Assembly: GCF_030816965.1 (NCBI RefSeq)
Contig: NZ_JAUSYQ010000002.1
Coordinates: forward strand, 2,196,001 to 2,260,000
Direction: 5' to 3'
DNA length: 64,000 nt
DNA from: Streptomyces canus
GTDB lineage: Bacteria > Actinomycetota > Actinomycetes > Streptomycetales > Streptomycetaceae
The notes beneath the pieces are model-generated. The model was given only the letters and a program-made list of their open reading frames with translations, ran no database searches and was not told where the DNA came from. Positions 25,572-33,420 of the stretch are shown here, in pieces. A program made the translations under genes and the position numbers. Position 1 is the stretch's first letter. Every line of letters starts with the position of its first letter.

Positions 25572-25936
25572 TGTGCGATGTCCTTGCGCAGGGCGGCCGC
25601 GGCGCCGAGGTAGACGTGCGCGATGTCGGCGCGGGGCCGGTCGGACTCTATGTGCGCGAGAACACGGACGACGCGGGGCATGGCTCCCTCGATGTCGAGT
25701 TCCTGGGCGCAGATCAGCGGTACATCGGCGAAGCCGGTGCCGAGCTTGCGGGCCGCGGCCGCGGGGAAGTCGCTGTGCAGGTCGGGCGTGGCCGTGAACC
25801 AGATGCTGATCAGGTCGTCCGCGGTCAGCTCGTTCCGCTCCATGATGGCGGTGAGCAGCGCCCCGACCTGCTCGTCCATGTGGCCGGCCTCGTCCTTTTC
25901 GAGTTGGACGGCGCCCCGGACCGCTCGTACCGCCAC
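25568..25936 (-). CDS. aroH: Chorismate mutase, AroH type
   Basis: Monofunctional trimeric chorismate mutase of 122 residues; it rearranges chorismate to prephenate for Tyr and Phe synthesis. The AroH fold is recognisable from VRAVRGAVQLEKDE (Arg7 region), FTATPDLHSDFPA, and the C-terminal HVYLGAAAALRKD, which includes the residues that close the active site. GTG start at 25936. It is the first gene of the aroH-tyrA unit and is divergent from the gene at 26167. Confidence 0.93.
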   Translation of the reverse strand: MAVRAVRGAVQLEKDEAGHMDEQVGALLTAIMERNELTADDLISIWFTATPDLHSDFPAAAARKLGTGFADVPLICAQELDIEGAMPRVVRVLAHIESDRPRADIAHVYLGAAAALRKDIAQ

Positions 25937-26166
25937 GGTGTTGCTCCTTGCTGATGTGCGTTCGGCTCTTGGCCGTCCAGCCTAGTCAGCCCGCGCGGGG
26001 CGGGTGCGCGGCGCCCGCACCCTGAGATGGCTTCCCGGACCGTGCCAATGTCACCCGAATGTCCCAGTTCCGCTACTTGGGGGGAAAACACACCTGTGCG
26101 CCTCTGGACTCGGGGCCCCGGGTCCGCTCTGATGGCAGGAAACCCGCCTCGGGGGAGGCCCCTTAC

Positions 26167-26829
26167 ATGAAGCGTTCCGGACCGTTGCTGACACTGTTCG
26201 CGGGATTGCTGGTCGGCCTGTTCATGCTCTCGCTCAACGCCACGACGGGAGAGAAGACCACGTCGTCGTACGTGAAGCCGTCGCCCAGCGTCAAGGCGTC
26301 ACCGAGCACCGCACCGGCACAGACGTCCGCGCTGCCCAGCCCGTCCCCGTCGCGGACCCCCGTGCCCGAGGGCGTCTACACGGGCCGTACCGACGACGAC
26401 TCCTCCGCGGTCGCGATCACCGTGCGCGACGACAAGGCGATCGCGTACGTCTGCGACGGCCACAACATCGAGTCGTGGCTGCAGGGTGACGTGAAGGACG
26501 ACGGCAGCCTGCGGTTGACCGGCAAGGGCGGCGCGAGCCTGGACGGCAAGGTGAAGGGGGCCAAGGAGATCCGCGGCACGGCCCACGTCGGCAGCGGGAG
26601 CTACGCCTTCACCATCGGGAAGGCGAAGAAGTCGTCCGGGCTCTACCGAGCGAACAGCACGGTGGCCGGCGCGAAGATCGAAGGCGGCTGGATCGTCCTT
26701 CCGGACGGCGAGCAGGTCGGCATTCTCAAGCGCGACGGCAAGCCCTCCCCGGCGCCGGGGATCGACCCGGAGACCGGTGCGGTGACGGTCGACGGACAGC
26801 AGCTCACGGCCCGTCCGGTAACCCCCTGA
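26167..26829 (+). CDS. Membrane-anchored extracellular protein of unknown function
   Basis: Unrecognised 220-residue protein: one N-terminal membrane segment (about 5-24, LLTLFAGLLVGLFMLSL), a Ser/Pro/Thr linker (30-67), then an extracytoplasmic domain of short beta strands (VYTGRTDDDSSAVAITV, AIAYVCDGHNIESWLQG). GGGGAGG before ATG 26167 decides the start over the far longer reading. It is followed by an inverted repeat and the redox pair. Confidence 0.75.
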   Translation: MKRSGPLLTLFAGLLVGLFMLSLNATTGEKTTSSYVKPSPSVKASPSTAPAQTSALPSPSPSRTPVPEGVYTGRTDDDSSAVAITVRDDKAIAYVCDGHNIESWLQGDVKDDGSLRLTGKGGASLDGKVKGAKEIRGTAHVGSGSYAFTIGKAKKSSGLYRANSTVAGAKIEGGWIVLPDGEQVGILKRDGKPSPAPGIDPETGAVTVDGQQLTARPVTP

Positions 26830-26833
26830 CCCA

Positions 26834-26938
26834 GGGCCCTTCTGATGGATCTCCGCGGCGTCGCGACGCCCGGCACGCACGCTCACCGCACGCACCGAAC
26901 GCCGCTCCTTCTTCCACGGAGATCCATCAGAAGGACCC
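26834..26938. repeat. 22-bp inverted repeat spanning 105 nt
   Basis: The arm 26834-26855 pairs with 26917-26938 with one mismatch (CCTTCTGATGGATCTCCG core), separated by 61 nt that hold a further palindrome, GCGTCGCGACGC. It fills the space between the anchored protein and the redox pair. It may be a terminator or processing stem, or a small MITE-like element; no target-site duplication was identified. Confidence 0.65.
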
Positions 26939-26957
26939 AAACCCGAAGGAGTCGATC

Positions 26958-27539
26958 ATGACCGTCGACCCGAACGCGGCCACCCAGAGCTGGCCCTCGC
27001 CCGAACCCGAGCGCCGCCCCGGCCCGGCCCGCTACCTGACCCCCGCCCTCGTGGCCGCCGCGGTGGCGGTCGCCCTGGGCGCGTACGGCAAGGTCCACGA
27101 CCCGACGGGGACGGCCTTCAACCTCGCCGGCTTCAGCAGCACGGGCGCGGTGAAGTCGTGGCTCGCGACGGTCGCGTTCTTCTTCGCGATCGTGCAGCTC
27201 GTCTCGGCCCTGATGCTGTACGGCAAGCTGCCCGGCCCGAGCTGGTCCGCCACCCTGCACCGCTGGTCCGGCCGCGTGGCCTTCCTGGTCGCGGTGCCGG
27301 TCGCGGTGCACTGCCTGTACGCGCTGGGCTTCCAGTCGTACGAATCACGCGTTCTGTGGCACTCCGTGCTGGGTTGCTTCTTCTTCGGTGTGTTCAGTGC
27401 CAAGATGCTGCTGCTCCGCTCGGAGCGACTTCCCGGCTGGCTGCTGCCGATCGTCGGCGGGCTCGTCTTCACCGCGCTCACGATCCTCTGGCTGACCTCG
27501 GCCCTCTGGTTCTTCCGCACCTTCGGAGTCACGACATGA
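26958..27539 (+). CDS. Four-helix membrane protein, DUF6529-like, possible heme b carrier
   Basis: A membrane protein of 193 residues, with four hydrophobic helices at about 27-45, 65-88, 102-125 and 133-155, plus a last helix near 160-190. Histidines sit at helix edges (LHRWSGRVAF, AVHCLYALG, LWHSVLGCF), as in cytochrome b561/ferric-reductase-like proteins, which makes b-heme binding plausible but unproven. Ribosome-binding site AAGGAG precedes ATG 26958. Its stop overlaps the ATG of the Rieske gene (ATGA), so the two proteins are probably one electron-transfer unit. Confidence 0.75.
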   Translation: MTVDPNAATQSWPSPEPERRPGPARYLTPALVAAAVAVALGAYGKVHDPTGTAFNLAGFSSTGAVKSWLATVAFFFAIVQLVSALMLYGKLPGPSWSATLHRWSGRVAFLVAVPVAVHCLYALGFQSYESRVLWHSVLGCFFFGVFSAKMLLLRSERLPGWLLPIVGGLVFTALTILWLTSALWFFRTFGVTT

Positions 27540-27943
27540 CGCACAGCCCGACGCGGCGCACGATCCTTCTCACGACGGGCGCGGCCGCGCTGACCGTCGG
27601 CTGCGGCGAGTACGGCAACGAGAACAGCGACTCCGGGTCCAGTTCGGTGGAGGCCGGCACCGAACTGGCGAAGACCAGTGAGATCCCGGTCGGCGGCGGG
27701 AAGATCTTCAAGGACGAGAAGGTCGTCGTCACCCAGCCGAAGGAGGGTGAGTTCAAAGCCTTCTCGGACATCTGCACCCACCAGGGCTGCCAGGTGACCA
27801 GCGTGTCCGGCGGCACCATCAACTGCCCCTGCCACGGCAGCAAGTTCAACATCACGGACGGCTCGGTGGCCAACCCGCCGGCCAACAAGCCGCTGCCCGA
27901 GAAGCAGATCAAGGTCAGTGGGGACTCGATCCAGCTCGGCTAG
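27536..27943 (+). CDS. Rieske 2Fe-2S protein, Tat-exported lipoprotein
   Basis: A small Rieske protein, 135 residues. A twin-arginine signal (TRRTILLTTGAAALT) leads to VGC, with Cys23 as a likely lipid anchor, so it sits on the outer face of the membrane. Cluster ligands are Cys80 and His82 (CTHQGC) and Cys97 and His100 (CPCHGS), with Cys85 and Cys99 placed for the standard disulfide. It is translationally coupled to the four-helix membrane protein. Not the bc1-complex Rieske subunit, which is longer and has its own three-helix anchor in actinobacteria. Redox partner unknown. Confidence 0.9.
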   Translation: MTHSPTRRTILLTTGAAALTVGCGEYGNENSDSGSSSVEAGTELAKTSEIPVGGGKIFKDEKVVVTQPKEGEFKAFSDICTHQGCQVTSVSGGTINCPCHGSKFNITDGSVANPPANKPLPEKQIKVSGDSIQLG

Positions 27944-28959
27944 GCGTCCCAGAGCGCGCCGAGCGTCACCAGCTCGCTGCCGTATTCGATCCGGTCGGCC
28001 CACTCGACAGGCCAGGCGTCCGCCCCGAGGTGGGCGCCTGCGAAGGCGCCCGTCAGGCAGGCGATCGAGTCGGAGTCGCCGGAGCTGCACGCGGCCCGCC
28101 GCAGAGCCGTCAGCGGCTCGTCGGGGAACTGCAGGAAGCACAACAGTCCGGTCGCCAGGGCTTCTTCGGCGATCCAGCCCGCCCCGGTGGCCAGACACGG
28201 GTCATCCTCGGGCGAGGCGGTGCGCACGGCGTCGTCGAGCCGGTCCAGGATCGCCAAGCACTCGTCCCAGCCACGCGCGATGAACTGCCCAGGCGTCCGG
28301 TCCTGGCCGCGGGTCCACAGGTCGCCGAGCCAGCGCTCGTGGTACTGCCCCCGGTTCACCAGGGCGTACGACCGCAGCAGCCCGACCAGTTCGTCCGGCT
28401 CGGCTCCCTGTGTGAGCAGCCGTACGGCACGCGCGGTGAGGTCGGACGCGGCGAGCGCGGTCGGGTGCCCATGGGTGAGCGCGGACTGCAACTGGGCGGC
28501 GCCCGCGCGCTGTTCGTCACTGAGCCCGGGGACGAGTCCGACGGGTGCCACGCGCATGTTGGCGCCGCAGCCCTTGGAGTTGATCTGGCTCGCTTCCTGC
28601 CAGGGCAGTTGCTCGTTCTTGAGCAGAGAACAGGCCCGCAGGCAGGTGTTTCCCGGCGCCCTGTTGTTCTCCGGTGACTGATACCAGTCGACGAACTCCT
28701 CCCTCAGCGGCCGCTCCAGGTGCTCGGGCCCGAGCACTCCCCGGTCCATCGCCGCCCGCATTCCCCTCCCCAGCGCCAGCGTCATCTGCGTGTCGTCGCT
28801 GACGATCGCCGGGGTCCGCAGCTCCATCTCCCGCCAGGGCCCGCACTTGGCGAGGATCGACGGCACGTCGTTGAACTCGGTCGGGAAGCCGAGGGCGTCC
28901 CCGAGGGCGAGGCCGACGAGTGTTCCGGTGGCGGCGCGTTTGGTCAGGATCGTGGTCAT
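27940..28959 (-). CDS. ADP-ribosylglycohydrolase family protein
   Basis: A DraG-type hydrolase of 339 residues that may remove ADP-ribose from proteins or small molecules. Family blocks are GTLVGLALGDALG at the start, SDDTQMTLALGRG, the metal-site region NSKGCGANMRVAPVG, and SSGDSDSIACLTGAFAGA near the end. It is translated from ATG 28959, overlapping the NrtR stop (ATGA). The NrtR-DraG-like pairing links it to NAD and ADP-ribose metabolism. Substrate not determined. Confidence 0.9.
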   Translation of the reverse strand: MTTILTKRAATGTLVGLALGDALGFPTEFNDVPSILAKCGPWREMELRTPAIVSDDTQMTLALGRGMRAAMDRGVLGPEHLERPLREEFVDWYQSPENNRAPGNTCLRACSLLKNEQLPWQEASQINSKGCGANMRVAPVGLVPGLSDEQRAGAAQLQSALTHGHPTALAASDLTARAVRLLTQGAEPDELVGLLRSYALVNRGQYHERWLGDLWTRGQDRTPGQFIARGWDECLAILDRLDDAVRTASPEDDPCLATGAGWIAEEALATGLLCFLQFPDEPLTALRRAACSSGDSDSIACLTGAFAGAHLGADAWPVEWADRIEYGSELVTLGALWDA

Positions 28960-29711
28960 GCGGGGCGTCCTTCCGGGGACGGGCGGAGGAGAGGGGGGTG
29001 CAGGGCGGTGGCCGGTCCCGCGCGGTAGAGCGCGGCCGGTTTGCCGCGGCCGCCGGTCAGACGTGCGGCACCGGGGACGGCCTCGACGAAGCCGGGCGTG
29101 GCAAGCACCTTGCGGCGGAAGTTGGGCCGGTCGAGGGTGGTGCCCCACACGGCCTCGTACACCTGCTGGAGCTCGCCGAGGGTGAACTCGGGCGGGCAGA
29201 AGGCGGTGGCGAGGCAGGTGTACTCGAGCTTGGCCCCCACGAGTTCGTGGGCGTCGGCCAGGATGCGGTCGTGGTCGAAGGCGAGCGGCCCCGCCTTGTC
29301 GTACGGCACCCAGCGGGCCTCGGCCGCGTCGCTGTCGCCGTGCGGCTTGAGCGGAGCGAGATGGGGGTATCCCCGGACGGTGTCTGGGGGAGGGTCGGGG
29401 AGCAGCGCGGCGAACGCGACGGAGACGACCCGCATCCGGGGGTCGCGGTCGGGCTCGCTGTAGGTCCGCAGCTGCTCCAGATGCGGCCCGGAGACGTCCG
29501 ACAGCCCTGTCTCCTCGGCAAGTTCGCGCCGGGCCGCCGCCTCCGCGGACTCGTCCGGGTGCACGAACCCGCCGGGCAGCGCCCAGTGTCCGGCGTACGG
29601 CTCCTGCCCCCGCTCGACGAGCAGCGCGTGCAGGGCGCCTTCCGCGACGGTGAGGACGGCGAGGTCGACGGTGACGGCGAAGGGCTCGTAGGCGTACTTG
29701 TCGTAGTCCAC
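28956..29711 (-). CDS. nrtR: NrtR-type NUDIX transcription factor
   Basis: A regulator of NAD metabolism, 251 residues, with an N-terminal NUDIX domain that senses ADP-ribose and a C-terminal winged helix for DNA binding (FTLGELQQVYEAVWG ... NFRRKVL). The NUDIX box at 48-70 keeps every catalytic position (Gly48, Glu54, Arg62, Glu63, Glu66, Glu67), so it may also hydrolyse ADP-ribose. Residues about 105-122 (PDPPPDTVRGYPHL) look like an in-frame insertion. GTG start at 29711. Two palindromes directly upstream are likely autoregulatory sites. Confidence 0.85.
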   Translation of the reverse strand: MDYDKYAYEPFAVTVDLAVLTVAEGALHALLVERGQEPYAGHWALPGGFVHPDESAEAAARRELAEETGLSDVSGPHLEQLRTYSEPDRDPRMRVVSVAFAALLPDPPPDTVRGYPHLAPLKPHGDSDAAEARWVPYDKAGPLAFDHDRILADAHELVGAKLEYTCLATAFCPPEFTLGELQQVYEAVWGTTLDRPNFRRKVLATPGFVEAVPGAARLTGGRGKPAALYRAGPATALHPPLLRPSPEGRPA

Positions 29712-29729
29712 TCGCGCTCGCCCCCTTTA

Positions 29730-29761
29730 TGGTCAGCATGACTAATAGTCCTTACGACTAT
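29730..29761 (-). promoter_or_regulatory. Two adjacent palindromes, likely NrtR operators
   Basis: TGGTCA-GCA-TGACTA (29730-29744, one mismatch) and ATAGTC-CTTAC-GACTAT (29745-29761, perfect) sit 19 to 50 nt upstream of the nrtR GTG. The location fits autorepression. I do not recall the exact Streptomyces NrtR consensus, so the assignment is inferred. Confidence 0.55.
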
Positions 29762-29789
29762 AAAGAGCGCGAGCGTGTTCCACAAGCCC

Positions 29790-30323
29790 CTAGAGGCGCC
29801 GCCCCAGGAAGGCGAGAAGCCGTGTCTCGGGCCGCGCGCGGGTCGGCACGGCGACCGGTTCGGCGAACCGCACACCCCGGTCCTCCTCCCCCACCACGCA
29901 CTGGGCGACGGACAGCAGTTCGGCCGCGAGGCCGTCCGGAATGGGCCACTGCCGTCCGCAGGCCCGGGCCACGTCCCACCCGTGCACGGTGATCTCGACG
30001 GCGCCGACGGCGGCCATCACCTGCACGTCCAGCGGCCGTTCACCCACCAGCACGTCCTCCGGTGGACCGGCGGCCCAGGCGCCGAGCACGGCACACGCGC
30101 GCGTGCGGAAGCCGCAGGCCCGGTCGGCGTACGGGATCAGCCCGATCCGCCCGCCGGTCAGCCCCTCGTACAGCGCGTCCAGGGAGTCGTCCAGATGACC
30201 CAGCAACTCCTCGAGATTCCACCCGGCACACGGTGTGGCCCTGCCGAGGCTCACGGCCTTCGTCCCCGCCACGCTGCCCAGCGAATAGGCGAGCGAGCGC
30301 TCCAGCAGCTCCCCCGCGCTCAT
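29790..30323 (-). CDS. TIGR03086/DinB-like metal-binding family protein
   Basis: A small four-helix-bundle protein of the mycothiol-dependent/maleylpyruvate-isomerase-like family, 177 residues. Typical marks are TPCAGWNLEELLGHLDDSLDALYEG (split: TPCAGWN, LLGHLDDSL) and VEITVHGWDVARACG, where His residues are metal ligands in relatives. GGAGG 8 nt before ATG 30323 sets the start. It may be co-transcribed with the short upstream ORF (ATGA overlap). No substrate can be assigned. Confidence 0.8.
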   Translation of the reverse strand: MSAGELLERSLAYSLGSVAGTKAVSLGRATPCAGWNLEELLGHLDDSLDALYEGLTGGRIGLIPYADRACGFRTRACAVLGAWAAGPPEDVLVGERPLDVQVMAAVGAVEITVHGWDVARACGRQWPIPDGLAAELLSVAQCVVGEEDRGVRFAEPVAVPTRARPETRLLAFLGRRL

Positions 30324-30508
30324 GACAACACCTCCGCCAGAACGCCCCAGCAGCCCCTCAGCGGCCCCACAGGGGTCTCCTGGGCCCGCCGGGACCCGCC
30401 GGGCCGCGAAGGCCGCACAGAGCCCTCCAGCACTGCCTGACACGCCTCATCGCGGATCCCGGTCCTCGCGTCCATGCCCACTCCGTCCATCCCCGCTCCC
30501 TCCGTCAC
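30320..30508 (-). CDS. Possible small ORF, unknown
   Basis: A 62-residue reading frame whose TGA overlaps the ATG of the next gene (ATGA), the same coupling seen elsewhere in the window. It starts at GTG 30508, with further ATG codons just inside. The sequence is Arg/Gly/Pro-rich with no recognisable domain. It may be coding or only leader RNA. Confidence 0.35.
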   Translation of the reverse strand: MTEGAGMDGVGMDARTGIRDEACQAVLEGSVRPSRPGGSRRAQETPVGPLRGCWGVLAEVLS

Positions 30509-30596
30509 GGATACAGACCGCGGGGAGGGCGAAAACGCATCGGCCGGCCCGGGAGACTTCCGGAACCGGCCGCACGCGCGTGTGTGTCCGTGGGGA

Positions 30597-31739
30597 CTAC
30601 AGGTCGACTTCCTTCATCAGCATGCCGACCTCGGTGTTGGACAGCCGCCGCAGCCAGCCCGACTTCTGGTCGCCCAGGGTGATGGGGCCGAAGGCGACCC
30701 GCACCAGCTTGTCGACCGGGAAGCCCGCCTCGGCGAGCATACGGCGGACGATGTGCTTGCGGCCCTCGTGGAGGGTGACCTCGACGAGGTAGTTCTTGCC
30801 GGTCTGCTCCACGACCCGGAAGTGGTCCGCCTTCGCGTACCCGTCCTCCAGCTGGATGCCGTCCTTGAGCTGCTTGCCCAGGTCGCGCGGGATCGGGCCC
30901 ACGATGTGCGCGAGGTAGACCTTCTTCACGCCGTACTTGGGGTGGGTCAGCCGGTGGGCCAGCTCGCCGTGGTTGGTGAGCAGGATGACGCCCTCGGTCT
31001 CGGTGTCGAGCCGCCCCACGTGGAAGAGCCGCGTCTCACGGTTGGTGACGTAGTCCCCGAGGCACTGCCGGCCCTCGTTGTCCTCCATCGTCGAGACGAC
31101 ACCTGCGGGCTTGTTCAGCGAGAAGAACTGGTACGACTGCGTCGCCACCGTCAGGCCGTCGACCCTGACCTCGTCCTTCTCCGGGTCGACCCGCTTGCCC
31201 TGCTCCAGGACGATCTCGCCGTTGACCTCGACCCGCGCCTGCTCGATGAGCTCCTCGCAGGCCCGGCGGGAGCCGTAGCCCGCGCGCGCGAGGATCTTCT
31301 GCAGCCGCTCGCCCTCCTGCTCGGCGCCCGGGAAGGTCTTCGGCGGCTTCACGTCCTTCTTGCCGGCGTACCGCTCACGGTTGCGCTCCTCGGCCCGCGC
31401 CTCGTACTCGCGGGAGGTCGCCGGCACCGAACGGCCGCGCCCGGTGTTCTGGCCCTGCTTCGGCCCGCCCTTGGCACCGCCGCGCGCGGAGGCACCGCGC
31501 CCGGTCTTCGGTCCGTCGTGGGTGCCGCCGGGGCCCACGTCGTAGCGCCGCTCCTCGGGGCGGGGGTTCTTCGGCCGGCCGCCCTGCTTGTCGTCGCGGT
31601 CGTTCCCGGCCCCGCGGAAGTTACCGCGGCCACCGCCGCTCCCCCCGCGGCCACCGCTGCTCCCGCCGCGGCCGCCGCTGTTGCCACCACGGCTCCCGCC
31701 GTTGTTTCCGCTGCTGTTCCTGCCGCTGCTGCTTCGCAT
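30597..31739 (-). CDS. rluB: 23S rRNA pseudouridine synthase RluB family, with long Gly/Arg-rich tail
   Basis: Converts a uridine in 23S rRNA to pseudouridine; 380 residues. The first 110 or so are low complexity, rich in Gly, Arg, Asn and Ser (GGRGGSGGGRGNFRG), absent from most RluB proteins and likely RNA-binding and disordered. An S4 domain follows (LQKILARAGYGSRRACEELI), then the catalytic domain with GRLDTETEGVILLTN, whose Asp is the catalytic residue, and GRKHIVRRML. Its ATG overlaps the scpB stop (TGATG), so it is the last gene of the parA-scpAB unit. Confidence 0.93.
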   Translation of the reverse strand: MRSSSGRNSSGNNGGSRGGNSGGRGGSSGGRGGSGGGRGNFRGAGNDRDDKQGGRPKNPRPEERRYDVGPGGTHDGPKTGRGASARGGAKGGPKQGQNTGRGRSVPATSREYEARAEERNRERYAGKKDVKPPKTFPGAEQEGERLQKILARAGYGSRRACEELIEQARVEVNGEIVLEQGKRVDPEKDEVRVDGLTVATQSYQFFSLNKPAGVVSTMEDNEGRQCLGDYVTNRETRLFHVGRLDTETEGVILLTNHGELAHRLTHPKYGVKKVYLAHIVGPIPRDLGKQLKDGIQLEDGYAKADHFRVVEQTGKNYLVEVTLHEGRKHIVRRMLAEAGFPVDKLVRVAFGPITLGDQKSGWLRRLSNTEVGMLMKEVDL

Positions 31740-32392
31740 CAAAGTTCCGTCTTGTCGTCTGCGTCCTCGGAATCCGGGGCGTCCGGATCGAACGACGGTA
31801 CGGCTTCCTGTGTCTCGGCCTCGATCGCCTCCGCCTCCGGGAGGAAGGGCGCGAGCTCCGGGAGCTCGTCCAGACCGCGCAGGCCCATCCGCTCCAGAAA
31901 GTAGTTCGTCGTCACGTACAGGATCGCACCTGTTTCGGGTTCCGTGCCCGCCTCCGCGACCAGACCCCGCTGGAGCAGGGTGCGCATCACCCCGTCACAG
32001 TTCACTCCGCGCACCGCGGAGACCCGGCTGCGGCTGACCGGCTGGCGGTACGCGACCACCGCCAGCGTCTCCAGCGCCGCCTGGGTGAGCCGGGCCTGCT
32101 GGCCGTCCAGGACGAACCGCTCCACGGCCGCGGCGTACTCGGCGCGGGTGTAGAAACGCCAGCCGCCGGCGACGTACCGCAACTCGAAACCGCGCCGCTG
32201 CACGGTGTAGTCGTCGGCCAGCTCCCTGAGCGCCTTGGCGATCTGCCGCTTGGGCCGCTCCAGGATCTTCGACAGGTGCTCCTCGGTCGCGGGCTCGTCC
32301 ACGACCATCAGGACGGCCTCCAGCGCCGGCTTCAGATCGAGGTCGGCGACGCCCGGCGGCCCCGCCGGCAGCTCGGTGGTCTCCTCGCTCAC
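31739..32392 (-). CDS. scpB: Segregation and condensation protein B
   Basis: Kleisin-interacting winged-helix subunit of the SMC-ScpAB condensin, 217 residues. It has two winged-helix domains (about 20-95 and 100-175), with the family blocks RGFELRYVAGGWRFYTR and LAVVAYRQPVSRSRV; the tail is acidic. The GTG 32392 start overlaps the scpA stop (GTGA). The protein helps compact and segregate the chromosome. Confidence 0.95.
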   Translation of the reverse strand: MSEETTELPAGPPGVADLDLKPALEAVLMVVDEPATEEHLSKILERPKRQIAKALRELADDYTVQRRGFELRYVAGGWRFYTRAEYAAAVERFVLDGQQARLTQAALETLAVVAYRQPVSRSRVSAVRGVNCDGVMRTLLQRGLVAEAGTEPETGAILYVTTNYFLERMGLRGLDELPELAPFLPEAEAIEAETQEAVPSFDPDAPDSEDADDKTEL

Positions 32393-33402
32393 GCCTTGTC
32401 CTCCTTGGGCGGCTCGGGCGGTCGGTCGAACTCGTCCGTCACCACCGGTTCGGTCTCCCCCGCACCGCCGGTCCACCGCACGACCAGCTCCCCGAGCGCG
32501 GTCTCCTGGTCCAGCGCCACGGCCTTCTCGCGATACAGCTCCAGCAGCGCCAGAAAGCGCGCCACGACGGTCAGGGTGCCGTCGGCATCCTCCACCAGCA
32601 GACGGAAGCTGGCCTCACCGAGCTCCCTGAGCCGCGCGACCACGATCCCCGCCTGCTCCTGGACGCTCACCAGGGGCGCGTGGATGTGATCGACGTACAC
32701 CTGGGGCTTGGGCCTGGGCTGCATCGCCTTCACGGCGAGCTTCGCGAATCCCTCCGCCCCGATGCTGATGACGACCTCGGGCAGCAGCTCGGCGTGGTGC
32801 GGTTCCAGTCCGACGGTACGGGGGTAACGCCGGGCCTCCTCGTCGAGACGCCGGTTGAAGATGTCGGCGATCTGCTTGTACGCGCGGTACTGCAGCAGCC
32901 GTGCGAAGAGCAGGTCCCGCGCTTCGAGGAGTGCCAGGTCGGCCTCGTCCTCCACCTGCGCGGCCGGCAGCAGCCGAGCCGCCTTGAGGTCGAGGAGAGT
33001 GGCGGCGACGACGAGGAACTCGGTCGTCTCGTCGAGATCCCAGTCCGGACCCATGGCGCGGATGTACGCCATGAACTCGTCGGTGACCTTGGAGAGCGCC
33101 ACCTCGGTGACGTCGAGCTTGTGCTTCGAGATCAGCTGGAGCAGCAGATCGAAGGGCCCCTCGAAGTTGGCCAGCCGAACTTTGAAGACACCGTCAAAGG
33201 CCTCTTCCCGCTCGCCGGTCCCGGCCGGAGCCTCGGCCTCGGCGACCTGCTCACTCTCCGCCTCGACCGGCTCGCTGTCCACCTCAGCCGGCTCGCTGTC
33301 CACCTCAACCGGTGAGGCGACCGGCTCGGCTCCCGGCCCCCGGCCGAGCACACGCCGACGGCCGGCGGAGCCGCCGGGCACGGGAACGTCGTTCGAGGTC
33401 AT
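32389..33402 (-). CDS. scpA: Segregation and condensation protein A
   Basis: Kleisin subunit of the SMC condensin, 337 residues. A charged Glu/Pro/Val-rich extension (1-70, with the repeat VDSEPAEVDSEPVE) precedes the kleisin N-terminal part (VRLANFEGPFDLLLQLISKHKLD) and the C-terminal winged helix that contacts SMC. It is the third gene in the order parA-RHH-scpA-scpB-rluB, 18 nt after the RHH gene. Confidence 0.95.
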   Translation of the reverse strand: MTSNDVPVPGGSAGRRRVLGRGPGAEPVASPVEVDSEPAEVDSEPVEAESEQVAEAEAPAGTGEREEAFDGVFKVRLANFEGPFDLLLQLISKHKLDVTEVALSKVTDEFMAYIRAMGPDWDLDETTEFLVVAATLLDLKAARLLPAAQVEDEADLALLEARDLLFARLLQYRAYKQIADIFNRRLDEEARRYPRTVGLEPHHAELLPEVVISIGAEGFAKLAVKAMQPRPKPQVYVDHIHAPLVSVQEQAGIVVARLRELGEASFRLLVEDADGTLTVVARFLALLELYREKAVALDQETALGELVVRWTGGAGETEPVVTDEFDRPPEPPKEDKA

Positions 33403-33420
33403 AGCCCCCGCAGGCTACCG

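Noticed and set aside
30474..31904. Long plus-strand frame opposite rluB
   Set aside because: Antisense of the rluB and scpB genes; Val/Leu/Arg-rich with no domain.
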